Shown piece by piece: positions 5,275-11,426 of a stretch of DNA of 14,114 nucleotides. The stretch is from DATJFQ01 sp035495555 (GTDB lineage Bacteria > Acidobacteriota > Vicinamibacteria > Vicinamibacterales > 2-12-FULL-66-21). The stretch is taken from NCBI GenBank assembly GCA_035495555.1, contig DATJFQ010000103.1:1-14114 (forward strand). Direction: 5' to 3'. The notes beneath the pieces were generated by a model. It made no database searches and was not told where the DNA came from. It saw only the letters and a list, made by a program, of their open reading frames with translations. The position numbers were made by a program, and so were the translations under genes. How positions within the stretch are numbered: the first letter of the stretch is position 1; every line of letters begins with the position of its first letter.

Positions 5275-7692
5275 GTGAAACCCGCTTGCTTCGCCTGTGT
5301 CATCGTCTTCGCTGTCTCGGCGATCGCGCACCCGATCGCGCAGTCTTCAAGCCATGCTGCTGTCGCGCCGGCGCGCCGCGGCGTCGACGCGGAACGATTC
5401 GAATTGATTCGCCCGCTCGTCGAGCAGGCGATCGCGGACAAGAAAACACCCGGTGCGATCGTCCTGATCGGCCGCGGCGACGAGACGCTGTACGAATCGG
5501 CGTTCGGCAACCGCGCGCTCGTGCCGGCCGTCGAACCGATGACGATCGACACGATCTTCGATATGGCGTCGCTGACGAAAATCCTGGCGACGACGACGAG
5601 CGTCATGATTCTCGTGGAGGACGGGCGGATCAGGATGAACGATCGCGTCGCATCCTTCATCCCCGGCTTCGAGCGGTTCGGCAAGGGGAACATTACGATT
5701 CGCGAGTTGATGACGCATACGTCGGGGCTGCGTCCGGACCTCGATCTCGGGGATCCCTGGACCGGCGCTGACACGGCGATTCAACTGGCGATCGAAGAGG
5801 TGCCGGCCTCACCCCCCGGCACGCACTTCGTCTACAGCGACATCAACTACATCCTGCTCGGCGACATCGTCCGCCGCGTGAGCGGCAAGCCGCTGAACGA
5901 GTTTGCGCGCGAGCGGATTTTCGTCCCGCTCGGGATGAAGGACACGATGTTCATGCCGCCTGCGTCGCTCCGGCCGCGTATCGCGCCCACGCAGATGTGC
6001 ACGCCTTACGGATGGCCCTGCGAGGGACCCGATATGCAGATGCTCCGCGGCGTCGTCCACGATCCTACGGCGCGCCGCATGATGGGCGTTGCCGGCCACG
6101 CCGGACTGTTCAGCACGGCGGCCGACACCGCGATCTTCTGCCGGATGATTCTCAACGGCGGCAATTATCACGGCGTCCGCATTCTGTCGCCGTTGAGCGT
6201 GGCGAAGATGACGACCCCGGCAACTGATCCCGAGCTGTCAAACGTGCGGGGGCTCGGGTGGGATATCGACTCTGCCTTCTCGTCCAACCGCGGCGAACTG
6301 CTGCCCATCGGATCGTTCGGGCACACCGGATTCACCGGCACGAGCATTTGGATCGATCCCGTGACGCGCGAGTTCGTCGTCTTCATGTCGAACCGCGTGC
6401 ACCCCGACGGCAAGGGGGACGTCACGCCGCTGCGCGCGCGGATCGCGACGGTAGCGGCGTCCGCCATCGAAGATGTGCCGCAAAGCGTCCGGCGCGAACA
6501 GCGGTACACGAGCGACGTGCTGTCGCCATCGGGGACACCTGCCGCAGTTCACGAACAGGGCAACGTGGTGAGCGGCCTGGACGTGCTTCGCGGCCAGAAC
6601 TTCGCTCCGCTCGCCGGAAAGCGTGTGGGCCTGCTGACCAACCACACCGGACGCGCGAAGGACGGCACGCCGGCAATCGACCTGCTCTTCGAGGCGAAGA
6701 ACGTGAAGCTGACAGCGCTCTTCAGCCCGGAGCACGGGATTCGCGGAATCGTCGACGAGAACGTCGCCTCGACCGTCGACGAGAAGACCAAGCTGCCGAT
6801 CTATTCGCTCTATGGCGACACGCGGCGCCCGACCGCGGCGATGCTCGACGGGCTCGACGCGATCGTGATCGATCTGCAGGACATCGGCGCGCGCTTCTAT
6901 ACGTACATGACGACGATGGCCTACGTGCTCGAGGAGGCGGCGCCCCGCAAGATTCAGGTTTTCGTGCTCGATCGGCCGAACCCGGTCGACGGGTGGGAGA
7001 TCGAGGGGCCGGCGGTCGACAAGGACGAGATCGCTTACACGTCGTACTTCCAGCAGATGCCGGTGCGTCCGGGTATGACGTTCGGCGAGTTGGCGAAGCT
7101 CTTCAACGCCGAGAACAAGATTGGCGCAGATCTCACCGTCGTGCCGATGCAGAACTGGCACCGCGACGACTGGTTCGACGAGACAGGGCTGCCGTGGTTC
7201 AGCCCGTCGCCGAACATGCGCAACATGAACGAGGCGACGCTCTATCCGGGCATCGGCGCGATCGAGGGGACCAACATCTCTGTCGGCCGCGGTACCGACA
7301 CACCGTTCGAGCACGTCGGCGCGCCGTGGGTGAATGGCGTCCGCCTCGCTGAGTATTTGAACGCGCGCGCCATTCCCGGCATCCGCTTCTACGCCGAACG
7401 GTTCACTCCCACCTCGTCCAAATACGCGAACACTGAATGTCAGGGAGTGTTCATGGTCGTCACGGATCGCGAGGCCCTCCGCCCGGTGCGCACGGGCGTC
7501 GAGATTGCTGCGGCGCTCTACAAGCTGTATCCGTCCGACTACCAGATCGATCTCGCCGCCCGCCTGCTTGGTTCGAAGGACACAATCGCGCGCGTGAAGA
7601 ATGGCGAGGACCCGGCGAAGATCGCCGACTCGTGGAGCGCCGCCGAAGCGAAGTGGCGGCTGCTCAGGGGGAAGTATTTGCTCTACAGATGA
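5275..7692 (+). CDS. Fusion of beta-lactamase-family serine hydrolase and NamZ (DUF1343) exo-N-acetylmuramidase
   Basis: The 805-residue protein has an N-terminal export signal (about residues 1-24) and two enzyme domains. Residues about 40-395 are a class C beta-lactamase/DD-peptidase-like serine hydrolase with S99-L-T-K102 (nucleophile and base), Y187-S-D189 in place of Y-x-N, and H350-T-G352. Residues about 434-805 are DUF1343, the family of Bacillus subtilis NamZ/YbbC (GH171), which removes terminal N-acetylmuramic acid from peptidoglycan fragments. Landmarks are GKRVGLLTNHTG, FSPEHGIRG (E486, a strongly conserved acidic residue), DLQDIGARFYTYM and GRGTDTPFEHVGAPW. In B. subtilis the separate genes for a YbbE-type serine hydrolase and NamZ are neighbours, so the fusion fits one job: trimming muropeptides in the periplasm during wall turnover. 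The GTG start is six bases after a perfect TATAAT and lacks a Shine-Dalgarno; it gives a proper signal peptide. The serine-hydrolase half may be an amidase, esterase or carboxypeptidase; I cannot tell which. Confidence 0.9.
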   Translation: MKPACFACVIVFAVSAIAHPIAQSSSHAAVAPARRGVDAERFELIRPLVEQAIADKKTPGAIVLIGRGDETLYESAFGNRALVPAVEPMTIDTIFDMASLTKILATTTSVMILVEDGRIRMNDRVASFIPGFERFGKGNITIRELMTHTSGLRPDLDLGDPWTGADTAIQLAIEEVPASPPGTHFVYSDINYILLGDIVRRVSGKPLNEFARERIFVPLGMKDTMFMPPASLRPRIAPTQMCTPYGWPCEGPDMQMLRGVVHDPTARRMMGVAGHAGLFSTAADTAIFCRMILNGGNYHGVRILSPLSVAKMTTPATDPELSNVRGLGWDIDSAFSSNRGELLPIGSFGHTGFTGTSIWIDPVTREFVVFMSNRVHPDGKGDVTPLRARIATVAASAIEDVPQSVRREQRYTSDVLSPSGTPAAVHEQGNVVSGLDVLRGQNFAPLAGKRVGLLTNHTGRAKDGTPAIDLLFEAKNVKLTALFSPEHGIRGIVDENVASTVDEKTKLPIYSLYGDTRRPTAAMLDGLDAIVIDLQDIGARFYTYMTTMAYVLEEAAPRKIQVFVLDRPNPVDGWEIEGPAVDKDEIAYTSYFQQMPVRPGMTFGELAKLFNAENKIGADLTVVPMQNWHRDDWFDETGLPWFSPSPNMRNMNEATLYPGIGAIEGTNISVGRGTDTPFEHVGAPWVNGVRLAEYLNARAIPGIRFYAERFTPTSSKYANTECQGVFMVVTDREALRPVRTGVEIAAALYKLYPSDYQIDLAARLLGSKDTIARVKNGEDPAKIADSWSAAEAKWRLLRGKYLLYR

Positions 7693-7693
7693 A

Positions 7694-7756
7694 GTTGCCA
7701 GTTTCCGAGTTGCCAGTTCCCAGTTCCGAGTCCCAGTTCTCAGTTGCCAGTTCTCA
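7694..7756. repeat. Heptamer tandem repeat array, GTTGCCA type
   Basis: Nine imperfect units start two bases after the stop of the fusion gene: GTTGCCA, GTTTCCGA, GTTGCCA, GTTCCCA, GTTCCGA, GTCCCA, GTTCTCA, GTTGCCA, GTTCTCA. Seven units are seven bases long; one has eight and one has six. The array lies between convergent genes, as the one at 4513-4618 does, but here all units point one way. Function unknown. Confidence 0.85.
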
Positions 7757-7759
7757 GTA

Positions 7760-7780
7760 GGCGCTCCCTTACGGGGCGCC
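7760..7780. terminator. Hairpin between convergent genes, possible bidirectional terminator
   Basis: GGCGC-T-CCC pairs with GGG-GCGCC around a TTAC loop: eight G-C base pairs with one bulged T. Flanking GTA (7757-7759) can also pair with TAC (7785-7787). It sits between the heptamer array and the stop codon of the minus-strand DUF420 gene, so it is in the right place to end transcription from both sides. No T-tract follows on either strand, so it is not a standard intrinsic terminator. Confidence 0.4.
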
Positions 7781-7783
7781 GGC

Positions 7784-8203
7784 CTACCACTGCATCCGGT
7801 AGAGCATCCAGTAGACGACCACGCCGGTGACGGACACATACAGCCAGATCGGCAGCGTCCATCGTGCGATCGCGCGGTGCCGGTCGTACTTCGCCGAAAG
7901 GGCCCTGGACAGCGTCACGATAGCCAGCGGCACGATCGCCGCGGCCAGGACCGTATGGGTCAGGAGGATCGTGAAATACACGACGCGCGCGGTGCCGAGC
8001 CCCGGAAAGTGCTTCGAGCCCGCGTGCGCGTGGTACGTGAGGTAGGAGATCAGGAACAGGACCGACGTCCCGAACGCGGTCAGCATGACCGCGCGATGCT
8101 GCCGCCGGCGTCCCCGACGGATGAGCACGTAACCGATGACCAGCAGAACGGCGCAGGTCGCGTTGAGGACCGCGTTGACGGCGGGCAGCGCCGCGTACGG
8201 CAC
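7784..8203 (-). CDS. DUF420 (YozB-like) membrane protein
   Basis: The 139-residue product has four predicted membrane helices (about residues 10-28, 38-57, 72-97, 115-136), the usual size and layout of DUF420 proteins. Conserved-looking histidines lie at or near helix ends: H36 (QHRAVM), H58 and H60 (TYHAHAG), H83 (LLTHTVLAA) and H109 (RHRAIARW). DUF420 genes often sit beside heme A/O synthesis and cytochrome oxidase genes, and a role in heme-copper oxidase maturation has been proposed for relatives. Here it directly follows ctaB: the ctaB stop and this GTG start are two bases apart, with no separate Shine-Dalgarno, so translation is probably coupled. His-rich helices would suit heme or copper handling, but that is inference. 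The stop codon is three bases from a hairpin. Confidence 0.8.
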   Translation of the reverse strand: MPYAALPAVNAVLNATCAVLLVIGYVLIRRGRRRQHRAVMLTAFGTSVLFLISYLTYHAHAGSKHFPGLGTARVVYFTILLTHTVLAAAIVPLAIVTLSRALSAKYDRHRAIARWTLPIWLYVSVTGVVVYWMLYRMQW

Positions 8204-8205
8204 GT

Positions 8206-9093
8206 TTACAGCTTATTCGCGATCATCAGGATCCAGACGAGCGGCAGATACACGATGGATCCGAAGAAAACCGTTCGCGCATCACGCACGGCGCGCGTCC
8301 GGACGAAGCGGAACGCCAGATACATGTACCAGAGGCCGAGGACGAGCGCGCCGGCGAAATAGACCTTGCCGGTGAGCCCGAGCAGCGTGGGTGCGAGGCT
8401 CAGCGGAAGCAACGCGGTCGCATAGATCAACGATTGTCGCGCCGTGCTGTGGCCGTCAGGCTCGATGACCGGCAGCATGGGGTAGCCCGCGCGTCCGTAG
8501 TCTTCCCGATACATCCACGCGATCGCGAGAAAGTGCGGAAGCTGCCAGAGGAAGACGATGCCGAAGAGCGTCCACGCCTCGCTCGTCAGCGACCCGCGAG
8601 ACGCCGCCCACCCGATGACGGGCGGGAGCGCGCCAGGAATGGCGCCGATCACCGTCCCAAACGACGACCGTCGTTTGAGCGGCGTGTACACCACCACGTA
8701 GGAAAGATGAGTGACGAGCGCCACGCCCGCGGCCAGCAGGTTCGCAAACGCGGCGAGCACCAGCAGTCCCGTGATGGTGATGAGCGCGCCGAAAATCGCC
8801 GCTTCGACGGGCTGCAGCCGTCGATCCGGCAGCGGCCGCATCCGCGTCCGCCGCATCAGGCCGTCGAGGTCGCGCTCGAGCAACTGGTTGAATGCCGATG
8901 CGCCGCCAGCGACGAGGCCCGTTCCGGCCAGCGTCGCCAGAAGCGGCAGCGGTGCAATACCTTCCGTCGTCCCCATCAGGTAGCCCGCGAGCGCGGACAT
9001 CACGACGAGCATGTTCAGCCGCGGCTTGGCCAGAGCCGCGAAGTCAGCGGCGCGGCTCTTGGAGGCGGCGAGGACGACGGCTTCCGATCTCAT
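8206..9093 (-). CDS. ctaB: Protoheme IX farnesyltransferase (heme O synthase)
   Basis: This 295-residue polytopic membrane enzyme of the UbiA prenyltransferase superfamily adds a farnesyl group to heme B to make heme O, needed for heme-copper terminal oxidases. The diagnostic first Asp-rich loop is present: N69-QLLERDLDGLM-RRTRMRP, with E73, D75 and D77 binding magnesium-pyrophosphate. Also seen are YTPLKRRSSFGTVIGAIPGALPP (in two parts, residues 136-158), FLWQLPHFLAIAW (W183, H187) and MYREDYGRAGYPML, the second conserved loop. About nine hydrophobic helices cover the rest. Length is normal for the family. The ATG overlaps the stop of the cupredoxin gene by four bases (ATGA, 9090-9093), and the DUF420 gene follows after two bases, so the three genes form an operon with coupled translation. 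Oxidase subunit genes and ctaA are not in the window. Confidence 0.95.
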   Translation of the reverse strand: MRSEAVVLAASKSRAADFAALAKPRLNMLVVMSALAGYLMGTTEGIAPLPLLATLAGTGLVAGGASAFNQLLERDLDGLMRRTRMRPLPDRRLQPVEAAIFGALITITGLLVLAAFANLLAAGVALVTHLSYVVVYTPLKRRSSFGTVIGAIPGALPPVIGWAASRGSLTSEAWTLFGIVFLWQLPHFLAIAWMYREDYGRAGYPMLPVIEPDGHSTARQSLIYATALLPLSLAPTLLGLTGKVYFAGALVLGLWYMYLAFRFVRTRAVRDARTVFFGSIVYLPLVWILMIANKL

Positions 9094-9872
9094 GCGCCGG
9101 CTTTGAAGGAGAACGACACCTGCTTGCTGTCCTTCGGGCCGACTGTAACCGTCTGCGTCTGTTTACCGAGCTTCTCGTGGACGGCTTCGATGGTGTAGGT
9201 GCCCGGGGGCACGTCGCGCAGCTCGAACTTGCCGCCGTCGGCCGAGACGGCGAAGTACGGATGGCTGACGACGCCGATGTAGGCGTTCATCCAGCTGTGG
9301 ACGTCACACTTGAAGGGGACGAGCACCTCCGGCGCGGTGAAGGTCACGGTGTTCTTCATGCCAGGCAGGGGCTGGCCGAAATTGAATTCCTGGTTCTCCT
9401 CCGGCATGCCGTGCACGTTGTGCATGGTGTTGTCGTCGTTCACGATCTGGAGCGGCTGCCCGACGCGGATGCCGATGACATGCGGCGTGTATTCGCAGCC
9501 TTTCTGCTGGAGCACGACCGGATCGGTCGGCGTTGTGAAGACGTACTTCTTGTCGAGACCGTCCTTAATGTATACGAACACGTCGTCCAGGCCGCCATCC
9601 TTGACCACGTAGGTCTGCGGCTCGACCGGGCCCTTGTGCGCGCTCGCGCACACCGGGTCGGACGACATCTGAATGGACGCAAGTTTGGGGACGGCGCCTT
9701 CGAACGCGATCTTCCCGGAAATGGTGCCGGCGGTCGCCTGGTCGATTTTCTGGCCCTCAGCAGCCGCCCCGGGCGACGCCGGCTTCGGCGATTCGCTCTG
9801 GTTCGATCCCCCACAGGCCGCGACGAATCCAACTGCCGCAGCCACCACTATCAGCTTCGAAACACGGAACAT
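9090..9872 (-). CDS. Cupredoxin-like lipoprotein (C-x2-H-x2-M copper motif)
   Basis: The 260-residue product starts MFRVSKLIVVAAAVGFVAAC; Cys20 would carry the lipid. The central part (about residues 50-210) is a plastocyanin-like beta fold: VGQPLQIVNDDNTMHNVHG supplies an early His (H151 or H154), and VPFKCDVHSWMNAYIG supplies C189, H192 and M195. That His/Cys/His/Met set is the type 1 copper site. Cys75 and Cys126 could form a disulfide. The tail (GKFELRDVPPGTYTIEAVHEKLG) is a carboxypeptidase-regulatory-like strand set, a known pairing in this family. It is first in an operon with ctaB and DUF420, suggesting an electron carrier or copper donor for a terminal oxidase on the outer face of the inner membrane. 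Copper binding is predicted from motifs, and the partner oxidase is inferred. No clear Shine-Dalgarno precedes ATG 9872. Confidence 0.85.
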   Translation of the reverse strand: MFRVSKLIVVAAAVGFVAACGGSNQSESPKPASPGAAAEGQKIDQATAGTISGKIAFEGAVPKLASIQMSSDPVCASAHKGPVEPQTYVVKDGGLDDVFVYIKDGLDKKYVFTTPTDPVVLQQKGCEYTPHVIGIRVGQPLQIVNDDNTMHNVHGMPEENQEFNFGQPLPGMKNTVTFTAPEVLVPFKCDVHSWMNAYIGVVSHPYFAVSADGGKFELRDVPPGTYTIEAVHEKLGKQTQTVTVGPKDSKQVSFSFKAGA

Positions 9873-9891
9873 ATCTGATCTTGAATATCAC

Positions 9892-9910
9892 AAAAGCGCG
9901 CTTCGCGCGC
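9892..9910 (-). terminator. Intrinsic terminator-like hairpin after the M23 peptidase gene
   Basis: Read on the minus strand, GCGCGC-GAA-GCGCGC forms a six-base-pair GC stem with a three-base loop (9910-9896), followed at once by TTTT (9895-9892). It lies about 105 bases after the stop of the M23 gene and about 20 bases before the cupredoxin ATG. It would separate the M1-M23 transcript from the cupredoxin operon, although the T-tract is short. Confidence 0.55.
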
Positions 9911-9911
9911 A

Positions 9912-10005
9912 GTGCTCGGTGCTTCGTGCTCGGTGCCGGTGCTCGCCCGCATCGAACATCGGTCATCGAACATCGGTCATCGAACATCGAATCTCGGCCA
10001 TCGGC
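9912..10005. repeat. Two adjacent heptamer arrays, GTGCTCG type and CATCGAA/CATCGGT type
   Basis: Positions 9912-9945 hold GTGCTCG, GTGCTTC, GTGCTCG, GTGCCG and GTGCTCG. Positions 9950-10005 hold eight units: CATCGAA, CATCGGT, CATCGAA, CATCGGT, CATCGAA, CATCGAA, TCTCGGC, CATCGGC. The alternation of GAA and GGT endings gives a 14-base superperiod in the first half. The array starts ten bases after the M23 stop codon and runs up to the terminator-like hairpin, so it would be transcribed as that gene's 3' untranslated region. Confidence 0.85.
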
Positions 10006-10015
10006 GCGCGACCGC

Positions 10016-11404
10016 TTAGCTTCCAGTGGCGTCGCGAAGCTTTCGGACGATTCTGTCCTGAATCCAGTGCGCGTCCCACCACTCGACGGGGTTCACCATG
10101 TGGCCGCCGACGAGCATCGTGAAGTGCAGGTGGTCGCCGCCGGCGAGGCCGGTCTGGCCGCTGACGCCGATCTGCTGCTCCTTCTCGACCGTATCGCCGA
10201 CCTTGACGGCGAACGAGGACAGATGGCCGTACAGCGACTGCACGCCCTGGCCGTGGTCGATGATGATGCAGTTCCCGTAGATGCCGAGCGGGGCGGCGTA
10301 GACCACCTTCCCGCGGTTCGCCGCGACGATGGGGGAGTGGACGACGCGTGCGAGGTCGAACCCGAGGTGCACCTGCTGGTCGACTTCCTTGCCGTGATAG
10401 ATGTAGGTCCGCTGATCGGCGAACGCGGCTTCCACGGCGTTGTTCGTGAACGGATGGAACACGACGCCGTTCCAGAGCATGTCAGGCGACGATTGCTTGG
10501 CGAAGCTCGCGATTTTCGCCGCGTTCTTGCGGCGAAGGTCGCCGTTCAGCACGAGAAACTGCTGGAGGATGTCTCCCTCGGGCTTCACCTCGTCGGTCGT
10601 CTCCAGAATGGCCGGGACGACGCGATTGAGAAATGAATCGGGAAGATCGATGCGGCTCTTCTTGAAGGGCTTCGGGAACGTGAGGTGGTCGAAGTCCGCG
10701 CGCGCACTGTTGCCCGCTTCGTCCTTCGCATACGCGAACATCGGCGTGTTCAGATCCTGATCGTAGAGCAGTGCGAAAAAAGCGACCTTGAGTGCGGGAT
10801 CCGTGATGGGCGGCACGCCGTCGACGTGCACGCCGCTGGCCGGATACCCCGGATACGTGATGTCGCCTACCTGCACGCCCGACTCCACGTCGGCGGGCGT
10901 CGAGCGGTATACGACCATCTCCGAACCGCCGAGGTTGATGTAGTGCTTCGTCGAGAGGACCGCGATCGTCGGCTTCTCGAGCCGCACCTGGACGTCCTTG
11001 GTCGCTATCGTCTGAGCGGTGCGAAGGCCGCGGACCACGGGAGCCGATGCGGTCACGATGATCTTCCCCGCCCCCGTCTTCAGATCCGGCACCGTCTGCC
11101 GGGAGATCGTCGTCGTGACCGTTTCGCGGCCGACAGCGTCCTGCTTCACGTCGCCGTGACCTGTGCTGGCCCCGGTCGCCGGCGTGATCGTGTAGAGCGT
11201 CGTTTGCTTCCCGTTCTGTTCGAAAACGACGGAGACCGATTTGAGTTTCGGGGCGGCGACACCGACCTGCACGGGCGTGCTCGCGCCGACCCACCTGGCG
11301 GGCTGCGAGATGTCGATCGTGGGGCCTGGCTGGCGGCCGGCGTAGATCCAGAAGCCACCGGCAGCGATGAGGATGATCAAAACGAGCGCGGCGAGAAATT
11401 TCAT
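10016..11404 (-). CDS. Membrane-anchored M23 (LytM-type) zinc peptidase
   Basis: The 462-residue product starts with a signal anchor (FLAALVLIILIAAGGFWIYA). Residues about 30-325 are extracytoplasmic, mostly beta-rich by appearance, and unlike anything I can name. The C-terminal M23 domain (about 340-445) has the full LytM active site: H346-x3-D350 (VHLGFD), H394 (SLYGHLSS) and H425-L-H427 (GGDHLHFTM). M23 enzymes cut peptide crosslinks of peptidoglycan; an intact site argues against the inactive, activator-type members. The enzyme should therefore be a periplasmic endopeptidase in wall growth or turnover, though the substrate is not shown. It starts 22 bases after the M1 aminopeptidase stop on the same strand, so the two are probably co-transcribed. 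A TATCAT box (11419-11414) in that gap is nine bases before the ATG and might give an extra, nearly leaderless message. No convincing Shine-Dalgarno is seen. Confidence 0.88.
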   Translation of the reverse strand: MKFLAALVLIILIAAGGFWIYAGRQPGPTIDISQPARWVGASTPVQVGVAAPKLKSVSVVFEQNGKQTTLYTITPATGASTGHGDVKQDAVGRETVTTTISRQTVPDLKTGAGKIIVTASAPVVRGLRTAQTIATKDVQVRLEKPTIAVLSTKHYINLGGSEMVVYRSTPADVESGVQVGDITYPGYPASGVHVDGVPPITDPALKVAFFALLYDQDLNTPMFAYAKDEAGNSARADFDHLTFPKPFKKSRIDLPDSFLNRVVPAILETTDEVKPEGDILQQFLVLNGDLRRKNAAKIASFAKQSSPDMLWNGVVFHPFTNNAVEAAFADQRTYIYHGKEVDQQVHLGFDLARVVHSPIVAANRGKVVYAAPLGIYGNCIIIDHGQGVQSLYGHLSSFAVKVGDTVEKEQQIGVSGQTGLAGGDHLHFTMLVGGHMVNPVEWWDAHWIQDRIVRKLRDATGS

Positions 11405-11426
11405 TGCGCCCGAATGATATCAATGG

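Noticed and set aside
6238..7839. Minus-strand open frame of 533 codons opposite the beta-lactamase-NamZ gene
   Set aside because: The plus strand encodes clear enzyme motifs throughout. The N-terminal part of this frame is the translation of a heptamer array, giving WEL/WQL-like repeats.
9912..10005. CRISPR-like array
   Set aside because: The units are seven bases with no spacers and no cas genes nearby; they are simple tandem repeats.
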